This document shows, one piece after another, positions 1 through 8,626 of a stretch of 64,000 nt of DNA; the first letter of the stretch is position 1, and every line of letters begins with the position of its first letter. Position numbers and translations under genes: made by a program. The stretch lies in NCBI GenBank assembly GCA_017656385.1, contig JACDNX010000006.1, positions 1 through 64,000 on the forward strand. The letters run 5' to 3'. This DNA comes from Thermodesulfobacterium sp. GTDB taxonomy: Bacteria > Desulfobacterota > Thermodesulfobacteria > Thermodesulfobacteriales > Thermodesulfobacteriaceae. A model generated the notes under the pieces. It did no database searches. It was not told the DNA's origin and worked only from the letters and a program-made list of their open reading frames with translations.

Positions 1-1138
1 CTCCTATGGAGAAAATCCAGCGAGGATTTATGTTCCACACAAGATTTCCCCACAAACCGTAAGCCTCAATGGCCTCACCGTAATCGTTTACTCCGAGATC
101 GTACCTCAGAAATTCCTTATCAATACCTCTACCGGTCCACGCCTCTCCTTTAAACTGAAACTTCTGATCAAAAAGCTCAAAGTTCAGCTTCCACTCTCCT
201 GCAATGAGCCAGCGATCGACATCACTTTCATGGGACGAGGGCTTGGAAGCATCAACAGCTTCGTGCTTGTACCCACCTCCTATGGCCAACATGCTCCCCT
301 TACCGAAAATCCTGTTTAAAATACCGTCTTTATACTGAATCCTTACAAGAAGCCACGGCATGCGCTCCTCTGAACCAGTAGAAATTCTTCTGTGCATCAT
401 GAGTGAGCCGAGAATTTCCCAGTTGTCAAATACTTTTTGTCTTACAGTTAGTTGTGGCACTCTCCACCAGAGGTTTCCTGCAGCTGTTAAAATTCCGAAT
501 TCAATAGTTGATGGATTTAGTTGGGCTACAGGAATCCAGTCCTGTCCGAATCTCACGCTGGTTCTGGTTTTTTTGTTATAAATGTCGAGATAAGCAAGCC
601 TCAGTCTGGGAATGATGTTGTTTCCCGAATAGTCTCCGTAAAAATCTATTTCGGTGTGTCCTTTAATTACCCAGTTTCCTCTTCTATGAAACACCAGTGC
701 CCCGAACCTGGTGTCCCTTGGATTAAAGTTCGTTGAATCGTTCCGATAATCTGAGTGCTGTTTCCTATTAGCAACTGCTCCAACAAAGTCATTATATTTT
801 TCAATGCGTGCTGTATCATAATGATAATCCATTTTTACTCTACCATAAAGTTGCCATTCTAAACCGGGCTTTCCAAAAACTGGTTTTGATTCTTTTGCTA
901 CAAATTGAGGAGTTATTTTTTCAGTTTTTGTCTCAACCTGCTTAAGTTTCCCCTGAAGTGTCTCAATTAAAGCCTGCATAGAAGCCATTTGTTGTTGCAT
1001 AGCAGCCATTTGCTGTTTTAAAGCCTCAATTTGAGCTTTGAGATCCTCTGGTGTCTCTTCAGCAAGAGAGGTTTTAACAAATACACTTCCAATCATTAAA
1101 GCTGGTAATAAAACCTTTGCAATGCTTTTCCGCTTCAT
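1..1138 (-). CDS. Outer-membrane porin-like protein, 3' end beyond the window
   Basis: About 379 codons are visible from the ATG at 1138; the frame is still open at base 1. The N-terminus is a basic, hydrophobic signal peptide ending near SLAEE (about residue 27). A short coiled coil rich in Q, M and A follows (about residues 30-65), where repeats such as KQQMAAMQQQMASM stand out. After about residue 90 the sequence alternates polar and aromatic residues in the way of a beta-barrel. A GGGGGTGG-type ribosome site precedes the start. This layout (signal, periplasmic coiled coil, barrel) is common among outer-membrane porins; the substrate cannot be told. The barrel part looks richer in G+C (about half) than the first 370 coding bases (about 36%). 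Confidence 0.75.
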   Translation of the reverse strand, partial: MKRKSIAKVLLPALMIGSVFVKTSLAEETPEDLKAQIEALKQQMAAMQQQMASMQALIETLQGKLKQVETKTEKITPQFVAKESKPVFGKPGLEWQLYGRVKMDYHYDTARIEKYNDFVGAVANRKQHSDYRNDSTNFNPRDTRFGALVFHRRGNWVIKGHTEIDFYGDYSGNNIIPRLRLAYLDIYNKKTRTSVRFGQDWIPVAQLNPSTIEFGILTAAGNLWWRVPQLTVRQKVFDNWEILGSLMMHRRISTGSEERMPWLLVRIQYKDGILNRIFGKGSMLAIGGGYKHEAVDASKPSSHESDVDRWLIAGEWKLNFELFDQKFQFKGEAWTGRGIDKEFLRYDLGVNDYGEAIEAYGLWGNLVWNINPRWIFSIG

Positions 1139-1393
1139 AGCACCACCCCCCTTTTAAAGGTTTATGTGATTTAGGTTACATAATTTTTTGTTTTTCAAAA
1201 TTTTTAAAGAAATTTTTCACAATTAAATGTGCTTTTTTCCTTACAACTCTAATGCTTTTTAAGCTTTTAACCTAAAAATAAAAGACCAATCCCATATAAA
1301 AATTTTCACAAAATCCATTTTTTTAACTTTTAAAGATTTTGGAGTATATTAATTTATTGAATTCTCAGGATCAGGAATTAATTTCTTTATACC
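1139..1393. other. Divergent intergenic region, porin / uvrB
   Basis: AT-rich gap between two divergent genes, so both promoters should lie here. I see no hairpin, repeat or convincing -35/-10 pair. uvrB has no recognisable Shine-Dalgarno sequence immediately before its ATG. Confidence 0.5.
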
Positions 1394-3406
1394 ATGCATT
1401 TTTTAAGAAAAGAGGCTGAGTTCAAACTAAAAGCAGATATTGAGCCAAAAGGAGATCAACCAAGAGCGATAGAAGAATTAGTAAAAGGTGTTAAAAGTGG
1501 GTTAAAGCATCAGGTTTTGCTTGGTGTTACTGGCTCAGGGAAAACTTTTACCATGGCTAATGTAATTGTAAGAGTAGGAAAACCCACCCTCATTGTTGCT
1601 CCCAATAAAACTCTTGCAGCTCAGCTTTACAATGAATTTAAAAAACTTTTTCCTGAAAATGCTGTGGAATATTTTGTTTCCTATTATGACTACTATCAGC
1701 CCGAGGCTTATGTTCCCATAACTGACACTTATATTGAAAAAGATGCCTCTATTAATGATTTCATAGACAGACTAAGACATTCAGCAACTGCTGCTGTTCT
1801 TTCAAGAAGGGATGTAATCGTTGTAGCAAGTGTTTCATGCATTTATGGTTTGGGCTCTCCTAATGAGTATTTTCAAAAACATCTTTATTTAAGAGTTGGA
1901 GATAAAATAAGAAGAGATGCTCTTTTAAGAGCACTTGTAACCATGCATTATGAAAGAACCGAGATGGATTTCACACGAACTACTTTTAGAGTAAGAGGTG
2001 ATATAATTGAAATCTTTCCTTCCAATGAAGAAAAAAGGGCTGTGAGAGTAAGTCTCTGGGGAAATGAAATAGAAGAAATAAAAATAATTGATCCCTTTAG
2101 AGGTAAAACCCTTGGAAAAGTAAATAGTATCGTAATTTTCCCTGCAAGCCATTATGTTACTTCAGAGGATAAACTTAAATGGGCAATAGAGGAAATTAAA
2201 AAAGAGCTTAAAGAAAGAGTTGAATACTTTAAAAGTAAAGGGCTTTATCTTTTTGCAGAAAGACTTGAAAAAAGAACTCTTTACGATTTAGAACTTCTGG
2301 AAGAAGTTGGTTATTGTAAAGGTATTGAAAATTATAGCAGATACTTAGATGGAAGGAAGCCTGGTGAACCTCCCTATACCCTTTTAGATTACTTTCCCGA
2401 TGATTTTCTTATTTTTATAGATGAAAGTCATATAACCATTCCTCAGTTAAGGGGAATGTATAGAGGTGATAGAAGCAGAAAAGAGACACTTGTAGAATAT
2501 GGGTTCAGACTTCCTTCTGCACTTGACAACCGTCCTCTTACTTTTGAAGAATTTGAAGAGAGGGTTAATCAGGTTATCTATGTTTCAGCAACCCCAGGAG
2601 ATTACGAAATAGAAAAAGCAGAAGGAAGGATTATAGAACAAATCATCCGCCCAACAGGACTTCTTGATCCAAAAGTAGAAGTAAGACCCTCTGAAAATCA
2701 AGTAGAAGATCTTTATTTTGAAATAAAAAAAAGAGTAGAAGACAAAGAAAGAGTTTTAGTGTGCACTCTTACCAAAAGACTTGCAGAAGAATTGACAGAT
2801 TATTACAAAGAGCTTGGTATAAAAGCATGTTACATGCATTCCGATTTAAAAACCCTGGAAAGAGCAAGAATTATAAGAGATTTGAGAAAGGGAGTTTATG
2901 ATGTTTTAATAGGAATAAATCTTTTAAGAGAGGGGCTTGATCTTCCTGAAGTTTCTTTAATAGCCATACTTGATGCTGATAAGGAAGGATTTTTAAGATC
3001 TGAAAGAAGTCTTATCCAAATGATAGGAAGAGCTGCAAGAAATGTTAATGGAACAGCTATACTTTATGCACAAACTGTTACTCCTGCTATGAAAAAGGCA
3101 ATTGAAGAAACTGAAAGGAGAAGAAAGATTCAAGAGGAATACAATAAAAAACATGGTATTACTCCGAAAAGTGTGGTAAAATCTTTGGATGATCCACTTA
3201 TGAGAATGGTTGAAGCTGACTTTGTGGATTTAGAAAAGATAGTTGAAGTTACAGAAACCTTTGAAAGCTTAGAAGCCTTGAGAGCTGAGATTGAAAAAGT
3301 TGAAAAGGAAATGAAAAAAGCAGCAAAAAATTATGAGTTTGAAAAAGCTGCCATCTTAAGAGACCGTCTCTTCTCTTTAAAACAACTTGCCATGCAATGG
3401 AGCTAA
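1394..3406 (+). CDS. uvrB: Excinuclease ABC subunit B
   Basis: UvrB takes damaged DNA from UvrA, verifies the lesion and recruits UvrC in nucleotide excision repair. The 670 residues match the family length. Walker A GVTGSGKT is at residues 44-51, the beta-hairpin motif [12 protein letters not shown] at about 97-108, the DESH Walker B box at about 343, and helicase motifs VI (QMIGRAARN) follow. The C-terminal UVR coiled coil that binds UvrC is at about 630-660. The ATG at 1394 gives the usual short N-terminus but lacks a clear ribosome site. rsmB follows after 11 bases, so the two are probably co-transcribed. Confidence 0.98.
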   Translation: MHFLRKEAEFKLKADIEPKGDQPRAIEELVKGVKSGLKHQVLLGVTGSGKTFTMANVIVRVGKPTLIVAPNKTLAAQLYNEFKKLFPENAVEYFVSYYDYYQPEAYVPITDTYIEKDASINDFIDRLRHSATAAVLSRRDVIVVASVSCIYGLGSPNEYFQKHLYLRVGDKIRRDALLRALVTMHYERTEMDFTRTTFRVRGDIIEIFPSNEEKRAVRVSLWGNEIEEIKIIDPFRGKTLGKVNSIVIFPASHYVTSEDKLKWAIEEIKKELKERVEYFKSKGLYLFAERLEKRTLYDLELLEEVGYCKGIENYSRYLDGRKPGEPPYTLLDYFPDDFLIFIDESHITIPQLRGMYRGDRSRKETLVEYGFRLPSALDNRPLTFEEFEERVNQVIYVSATPGDYEIEKAEGRIIEQIIRPTGLLDPKVEVRPSENQVEDLYFEIKKRVEDKERVLVCTLTKRLAEELTDYYKELGIKACYMHSDLKTLERARIIRDLRKGVYDVLIGINLLREGLDLPEVSLIAILDADKEGFLRSERSLIQMIGRAARNVNGTAILYAQTVTPAMKKAIEETERRRKIQEEYNKKHGITPKSVVKSLDDPLMRMVEADFVDLEKIVEVTETFESLEALRAEIEKVEKEMKKAAKNYEFEKAAILRDRLFSLKQLAMQWS

Positions 3407-3417
3407 ACTTTTAACTT

Positions 3418-4800
3418 ATGCCAAGACTTCCAAAAACCAACCCAAGAGCAGTTGCTTTAAAAATCCTTATTCGTTGGGAAAAAGGGAAACCCCTTCTGGA
3501 TGAAATCCTTTCCCAAGTTTTAACTAAGAGCGTGCTTCCCGATGAAAGAGACAGAGCTCTTGTTGGAGAACTTGTAAATGGAGTGGTAAGGTATCTCTAT
3601 TACATAGATTTTGTTATTTCCCGTTTTTCAGAACATCCGTTAGAAAAAATGGATGCAGAAGTGAGAAATATTCTGCGTCTCGGGACTTATCAAATAATTT
3701 ATACCAGAATGCCAGAAAGGGTTGCTCTTGCTGAAAGTTTAAAAATTCTCTCACATAGGAAAAGAGGACAATGGATAAAAGGATTAGTTAATGCAATTTT
3801 ACACAAAGTTGCAGAAAGTAAAAACAATCTTCCTGAACCCCCAGATTTTAATCCAGTATTTTATCTATCTATAAAGTATTCTTTTCCTGAGTGGCTTGTA
3901 AAAAGATGGCTTGATAGATTTGGCTTTGAAGAAACAGAAAAACTTCTTTCAGCAAGTAATGACCGCCCTCCTTTAGTAATAAGAGTAAATATTTTAAAAG
4001 TAAGTAGAAACAACTTTTTAACCTTTTTGCAAAAAGAAGAAGTTCCACAGGCTAAAGCCTGTCCCTATAGCCCTGCAGGAATTATTTTGGATGGATTTAG
4101 AGGTAAAGTTACAGAATTAAAAGCTTATCATTTTGGGTGGATAAGTGTTCAGGATTCTGCAAGCCAGCTGGTTACTTTTCTTTTAAATCCAAAACCAGGA
4201 GAAAAAATTCTTGATGCCTGTGCAGGAGTTGGAGGAAAAACCACACACATTGCTGAACTTATGCAAAATAAAGGAACTATATGGGCTTTTGATCTTTATC
4301 CCTGGAGACTTGAAAAATTAAAGGAAAACTTCCAAAGACTTGGTCTTAAAGAACCAAAAGTTTTTCAGGGAGATGTGGTAAAAGAACTTCCCAAGCTAAA
4401 AGCTCCTCTTTTTGATAGAATTCTTATTGATGCTCCATGCACAGGAACAGGTGTAATAAGAAAACATCCAGATATAAAATGGGCAAGAAAAGAAGAAGAC
4501 TTTGTAAAAATTCCAGAAAAACAGCTTAGACTCCTTGAAGGGCTTTCTTCTTTTCTTAAACCTAAAGGAATTATGGTTTATGCAACCTGCAGTTTAGAAC
4601 CAGAGGAAAATGAAAAAGTTATAGAAAAATTTTTAAGTAATCATCCTGAATTTGAATTAGAAAACCCTTTAATTGTGTTTGAAAAGACTTGTGAAAAGAA
4701 AATTAAAGAACTTGTTGAAAATAACCTTTATCTCAAGACCTTTCCTCATAAACACAATCTTGATGGTTTTTTTGCTGTAAGACTAAGAAAATTAAAGTAA
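3418..4800 (+). CDS. rsmB: 16S rRNA (cytosine-C5) methyltransferase RsmB
   Basis: Methylates a cytosine of 16S rRNA (C967 in E. coli) from S-adenosylmethionine. The 460 residues show an N-terminal NusB-like helical domain (about 1-140) and a C-terminal SAM fold. The SAM site DACAGVGGKTTHIAE is at about 263-277. The two family cysteines are in DAPCTGTG (about 341) and ATCSLEPEE (about 388). Both the NusB domain and the length support RsmB over the shorter RsmF/NOL1 relatives. It sits 11 bases after uvrB and 14 bases before the mscS gene. Confidence 0.95.
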   Translation: MPRLPKTNPRAVALKILIRWEKGKPLLDEILSQVLTKSVLPDERDRALVGELVNGVVRYLYYIDFVISRFSEHPLEKMDAEVRNILRLGTYQIIYTRMPERVALAESLKILSHRKRGQWIKGLVNAILHKVAESKNNLPEPPDFNPVFYLSIKYSFPEWLVKRWLDRFGFEETEKLLSASNDRPPLVIRVNILKVSRNNFLTFLQKEEVPQAKACPYSPAGIILDGFRGKVTELKAYHFGWISVQDSASQLVTFLLNPKPGEKILDACAGVGGKTTHIAELMQNKGTIWAFDLYPWRLEKLKENFQRLGLKEPKVFQGDVVKELPKLKAPLFDRILIDAPCTGTGVIRKHPDIKWARKEEDFVKIPEKQLRLLEGLSSFLKPKGIMVYATCSLEPEENEKVIEKFLSNHPEFELENPLIVFEKTCEKKIKELVENNLYLKTFPHKHNLDGFFAVRLRKLK

Positions 4801-4814
4801 TTAAGGAGGTTTCG

Positions 4815-5927
4815 ATGGAATCTTTGTTAGAACCTGTTAAAAACTTAACAGAATACCTAAACTATGTAATATTCGGAATTCCTCTTTATAAAATAGTTTT
4901 AGCATCATTAGTTCTTCTTCTTTCTCTTTTTTTAAGAAAATTTTTTATTTTGGTAGTGGTAAGATTTATAGAACGCTTAGCAAAGAAGAGTTCTACTGAG
5001 TTAGATGACCTTCTTATAAGTATTACTTCCAAACCTCTTAGTTTTTTAATTATAATTGTCGGTTTATTTGTAGCTTTTCTAATACTTGGAATGGAACACA
5101 GCATAATTGCCAAACTCATTAAAAGTCTGATTATTATCGTTATTTCTTGGACTTTGTATAATCTTGTGGTGGGGCTAAGCAATTATATCTACAAATTTAC
5201 AGAAAAATTTGGAGAGGAAATAGCAAAAGAACTCGGAAGTTTTTTAATAAAGCTTTTTAAAATTTTCGCTGTGGGAATTGGAGTTCTTGCTATTCTTCAG
5301 GAATGGGGAATAAACATAAGTGCTGTTATTGCTTCTTTGGGACTTGGTGGTCTTGCTTTTGCCCTTGCTGCCAAAGATACAGCAGCAAATCTCTTTGGTG
5401 GATTAACAGTTCTTGTAGATAAAACCATGAAGGTGGGAGATTGGATAAAAATAGGTGATGTAGAAGGAATTGTAGAAGATATAGGATTAAGATCAAGTAA
5501 AATAAGGAGTTTTGAAAAAAGCTTAATTGTTATCCCCAATCAAATACTTGCCAACCAATCCTTAGAAAATTTTTCCAGAAGAAATGTTAGAAGAATAAAA
5601 ATGGTTATAGGAGTAACCTACAACACAACAAGAGAACAAATGGTTAAAATACTTAATGAAATTAGAGATATGTTAAAAAATCACCCAAGAATTGCCAAAG
5701 ATCAACTTTTAATGGTCTATTTTACAGACTTTGGGGACAGTTCTTTAAATATTTTTATTTACTGCTTTACAAATACTGCTAAATGGGAAGAATATTTGGC
5801 TATAAGGGAGGATGTAAATTTAAAGATTATGGAAATTATTGAAAGAAATGGTGCTTCCTTTGCATTTCCAAGCACATCAATATATGTGGAAAAACTGCCT
5901 AATTTCTGGAATAAAAAAGAGGCTTAG
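4815..5927 (+). CDS. MscS-family mechanosensitive ion channel
   Basis: Likely an inner-membrane tension-gated channel that protects against osmotic downshock. The 370 residues start with hydrophobic segments at about 22-48, 73-92 and 96-118, followed by the pore-lining helix with the typical Ala/Gly pattern (about 168-190, with SLGLGGLAFALAAKDTAANL split around the pore) and the cytoplasmic beta domain (GDWIKIGDVEGIVEDIGLR). A ribosome site AGGAGG precedes the ATG. The gene ends tail to tail with the ArsA-like gene, overlapping it by 4 bases. MscS-like proteins vary in gating, so conductance is not implied. Confidence 0.92.
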   Translation: MESLLEPVKNLTEYLNYVIFGIPLYKIVLASLVLLLSLFLRKFFILVVVRFIERLAKKSSTELDDLLISITSKPLSFLIIIVGLFVAFLILGMEHSIIAKLIKSLIIIVISWTLYNLVVGLSNYIYKFTEKFGEEIAKELGSFLIKLFKIFAVGIGVLAILQEWGINISAVIASLGLGGLAFALAAKDTAANLFGGLTVLVDKTMKVGDWIKIGDVEGIVEDIGLRSSKIRSFEKSLIVIPNQILANQSLENFSRRNVRRIKMVIGVTYNTTREQMVKILNEIRDMLKNHPRIAKDQLLMVYFTDFGDSSLNIFIYCFTNTAKWEEYLAIREDVNLKIMEIIERNGASFAFPSTSIYVEKLPNFWNKKEA

Positions 5928-7066
5928 CTAAATCCTATTTCTAAAAATTTTTCTTTAATAACTGCACCCTTTATCTCTTTGTTTAGCAATACTCTCGGAA
6001 GGAAAAAGTGCTTCTTGTGATTTCCAATTTTAATAATTAAATCCTCATCCTTTTGATAAACTTCAAGCTCTTCCTGTGGAACCTCTTTTAAAGCTAACTT
6101 TAAGATGTATTCTCCATTCTTTTCCAGAATTTCAAAAGGCTTATCCTTGTAAAATACCTCAGCAGGGTTTTTGTCCTGATAAATTCTTTTCCCAAATTTC
6201 TTTAGTTTTTCATAACCCAAGATTTCTTCGTAAAGCTGTGGAATCATAAAAATGGGGGTTGGCTCAAAGCTTTTTGCAATTCTTTCTACATATTTTCTTT
6301 GGATTTCGTAAAAAGGACTCCCCTTTTCAGCTACCCGATTTATAAAAACCCCATCAACAGGGAAACCAAAAAGATGAAGATAGGTAAAGGCTTTTTCTGT
6401 CTCCTTTATTACCATTTTTTCAGGATTAACAACCAGCCTTACTGAAGAAACTTGACTATTTTGCAAAAGATAATAAAGGTTATACACCTGTCTAAAAAGA
6501 TCCTCTAATGCATCATAGGTCTCCTCTTCTGGAAGGGGTATATCAGTAACTACTCTGGCTGCAGGTCTTATAAACTTCATAAGTTTCCTCTGTAAAGGAA
6601 GTATTTTGGTTATCCACCAGCTTGCTGCATCTGGAAGGCTTAAAAACCTTAAAGTCTCTCCTGTTGGTGCAGAATCAACAATAATAACATCAAATTTTTT
6701 ATCTTCTACATGTTTGTTTATCCACAAAAACGAGGAAACTTCTTCCATACCAGGCAAAACTGACATCTCTTCAGCTAAAATCTCATCTATCCCTTGCCAT
6801 TTAAGAAGACTTTTTAAATATTCCTTTAAAATTCCCCAAAATTTTTCTATTGAGTAATAAACATCTATTTCTTGGGCATAAAAGTTACTAAAAATTTTTT
6901 TTGGCTCTGGCCCTACATCTTCCTCTAATACATCAGAAAGTGAATGAGCAGGATCAACAGAAACCACTAAGACTTTTTTACCAAGCTCTGAGAGATAAGT
7001 ACCTGTTGCTGCTGAAAGGGTGGTTTTCCCTACTCCTCCCTTTCCTGTAAAAAGAATTATTCGCAT
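5924..7066 (-). CDS. ArsA/Get3-family ATPase with C-terminal HSP20-like domain
   Basis: A soluble SIMIBI-class ATPase. The deviant Walker A GKGGVGKTTLSAATG is at residues 8-22, the A-loop DPAHSLSDVL at about 39-48, and the switch DSAPTGETLRFL at about 131-142. The last 70 residues form a small beta-rich domain like the HSP20-like tail of bacterial ArsA homologues. Family members are arsenite-pump ATPases, Get3-like tail-anchored protein chaperones or proteins of unknown role. No ArsB pump or ArsR is nearby, so arsenic resistance is not supported. The gene follows a 69-residue gene by 7 bases on the same strand and is probably its functional partner. Confidence 0.88.
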   Translation of the reverse strand: MRIILFTGKGGVGKTTLSAATGTYLSELGKKVLVVSVDPAHSLSDVLEEDVGPEPKKIFSNFYAQEIDVYYSIEKFWGILKEYLKSLLKWQGIDEILAEEMSVLPGMEEVSSFLWINKHVEDKKFDVIIVDSAPTGETLRFLSLPDAASWWITKILPLQRKLMKFIRPAARVVTDIPLPEEETYDALEDLFRQVYNLYYLLQNSQVSSVRLVVNPEKMVIKETEKAFTYLHLFGFPVDGVFINRVAEKGSPFYEIQRKYVERIAKSFEPTPIFMIPQLYEEILGYEKLKKFGKRIYQDKNPAEVFYKDKPFEILEKNGEYILKLALKEVPQEELEVYQKDEDLIIKIGNHKKHFFLPRVLLNKEIKGAVIKEKFLEIGFS

Positions 7067-7073
7067 TTAAACC

Positions 7074-7283
7074 TTAACTCTTTTCAACCTTTACTTTTTT
7101 AATTTCTTTTTTGCCTTTTTCCAGTTCTTCAATCCTCTTTTCTATCACACTTTTTAAGGCAAGCAGTATTTCTTTTCTTGCATTTTTAATATGTTTTTTA
7201 CTTTCTTCTGGAACAAAAGAAAACATTTCTTCAATAAAAGCATCCCAAGCTTGAGCCAAATGCTCTATCCATTTATGTCTCAT
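7074..7283 (-). CDS. Small helical, charged protein next to the ArsA-like ATPase
   Basis: 69 residues, not recognised. The first half is amphipathic helix with aromatic residues (WIEHLAQAWDAFIEEMF), the second a Lys/Glu helix ending in a basic tail. No signal peptide or membrane segment. A strong ribosome site (AGGAGGTG) precedes the ATG. The seven-base gap to the ATPase gene points to co-translation, so a client, adaptor or regulator of the ATPase is the simplest guess. Confidence 0.75.
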   Translation of the reverse strand: MRHKWIEHLAQAWDAFIEEMFSFVPEESKKHIKNARKEILLALKSVIEKRIEELEKGKKEIKKVKVEKS

Positions 7284-7317
7284 TCAATTTTCACCTCCTT
7301 TTTACTGGAATAGGTAA

Positions 7318-7389
7318 AGCCGGCGATGGGATTCGAACCCATGCCCTGCTGATTACGAATCAGCTGCTCTACCGCTGAGCTACGCCGGC
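7318..7389 (-). tRNA. tRNA-Thr(CGT)
   Basis: A full cloverleaf on the minus strand: acceptor stem GCCGGCG/CGCCGGC, D arm with AGCGGTAGA, anticodon stem GCTGA/TCAGC around the loop TTCGTAA (anticodon CGT), and T loop TTCGAAT. The discriminator is T and no CCA is encoded. It lies between the FAD oxidoreductase gene and the ArsA pair. Confidence 0.96.
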
Positions 7390-7439
7390 TTATACTTATA
7401 AATATAAATTCTTATTTTAAAAATGGCAAACCAAAATTT

Positions 7440-8402
7440 TTAGCCTGAAAGATACTTCTCTTTTATTCTTTTTATAATGATGTGAGCTGAATTAAAGGCT
7501 TTCATTATGCTTCCTTGCTTTAAAGCTATATCTCCAGCTAAGAAAACCTTTGGTAAATTGGTCTCAAAAAACTCATCCATTAACGGCTCTCCTTTTCCAT
7601 CAAATTCAATTCCTATCCTTCTCAAAAAATTTTTAGGAGTAGTTCCTCCTAAGCAATAATAAATGAGATCATATATTTCCTTTTTTCCATCTTTAAAAAA
7701 AACTTTTACTCTATCATTATAGGATTCTATCTTTTCTATATCTGTTGCCATAAGGAGCGTTAATCTCCCCTGCTTTTTTCTTTTTTCCAAGTTTTTCAAA
7801 TTAATTTCGTTTATTCTAAAAAACTGAGGTCTTCTATAAGAAAGAAAAACTTGATTTGCTTCACAAAGAGCACATGCAACCTCTGCTGCTGTATTCCCTC
7901 CTCCAACTACTAAAACTTTCTTATTTTTGGGTATCTCAAGAGGAGGTTCTAAAAACACCTTATCTTCAAGTTCCTTAGGTATTGGATAGGATGGTCTATT
8001 GGGTTTCCCAAAAATACCTATAGCTATAACTACATATTCTGATAAAAACTCTGGTTTATCTTTTACAAAAATTTCATATTCTCCATTCCTTTTTTTAATT
8101 TCTGTAACTTCAGATTTTAACCTGATATCCAGCTTCCATTTCTTTACCCAATTTTCTATTCTCTGAAGAAATTCTTCTTTGGTCTCTGTTTCAAAGGAAC
8201 ATATCCCTAATGGTTTTATATCCTCTTTTCTAAAATTTGCGTCCACTCTTTTGCCTGGTTTATAAAATTTTACTATGGTGTTACAAATACATTCTGATCT
8301 TTCCAGAACCACTACAGGTTCTATATTATTAGCCTTTGCTTCTATAGCTACTGCAATACCTGCTGGTCCTGCGCCGATAACAGCAATCTTAACCTTCTCC
8401 AT
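7440..8402 (-). CDS. FAD-dependent pyridine nucleotide oxidoreductase (YpdA / thioredoxin-reductase-like)
   Basis: 320 residues with two dinucleotide folds: the FAD site VIGAGPAGIAVAIEA at residues 8-22 and the NAD(P) site VVGGGNTAAEVACAL at about 168-182, plus the distal FAD motif with VFLAGD near residue 295. No CxxC redox pair is visible between the folds, so it is closer to YpdA-like or ferredoxin/flavodoxin-reductase-like enzymes than to true thioredoxin reductase. A GGAGG site precedes the ATG. It sits 40 bases downstream of the last small gene of the acetyl-CoA operon and may be part of it. A redox link to that pathway is possible but unproven. Confidence 0.82.
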   Translation of the reverse strand: MEKVKIAVIGAGPAGIAVAIEAKANNIEPVVVLERSECICNTIVKFYKPGKRVDANFRKEDIKPLGICSFETETKEEFLQRIENWVKKWKLDIRLKSEVTEIKKRNGEYEIFVKDKPEFLSEYVVIAIGIFGKPNRPSYPIPKELEDKVFLEPPLEIPKNKKVLVVGGGNTAAEVACALCEANQVFLSYRRPQFFRINEINLKNLEKRKKQGRLTLLMATDIEKIESYNDRVKVFFKDGKKEIYDLIYYCLGGTTPKNFLRRIGIEFDGKGEPLMDEFFETNLPKVFLAGDIALKQGSIMKAFNSAHIIIKRIKEKYLSG

Positions 8403-8442
8403 AAAATCCTCCGGCTAATTCAAGTCTATCCCACCTGAGAAA

Positions 8443-8613
8443 TTAAACCTCTTTCATTTTTAAAGAAATAAAAAGCATACATCTATCTCTATATGGACAG
8501 TAGCCCTGAGGATTTTTACATCCTCTTTTTAGTTCTATATATTCTTTAAACTTCTCACACCAAACTTTCTCATTTCTGTTTTTTTCTTCATTTTTATTAT
8601 CTCTCGATTCCAT
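8443..8613 (-). CDS. 56-residue Cys-rich protein at the end of the acetyl-CoA operon
   Basis: ATG at 8613, stop at 8443. The polar N-terminus leads into a segment with four cysteines at residues 19, 32, 39 and 45, embedded in KRGCKNPQGYCPYRDRC. The spacing (C-x12-C-x6-C-x5-C) suits one zinc or iron-sulfur site. It starts 13 bases after the stop of the acsC-acsE fusion and keeps the strand, so it is probably translated from the operon, although the ribosome site is weak. I do not recognise the family. It could be a metal-site accessory or a small electron carrier; these are guesses. Confidence 0.7.
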   Translation of the reverse strand: MESRDNKNEEKNRNEKVWCEKFKEYIELKRGCKNPQGYCPYRDRCMLFISLKMKEV

Positions 8614-8626
8614 CTTTTTACTTACT

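Noticed and set aside
5924-7066. ArsA-like ATPase as CooC/AcsF nickel-inserting ATPase for the acs operon
   Set aside because: The motifs and HSP20-like tail are of ArsA/Get3 type, and a tRNA separates it from the operon.
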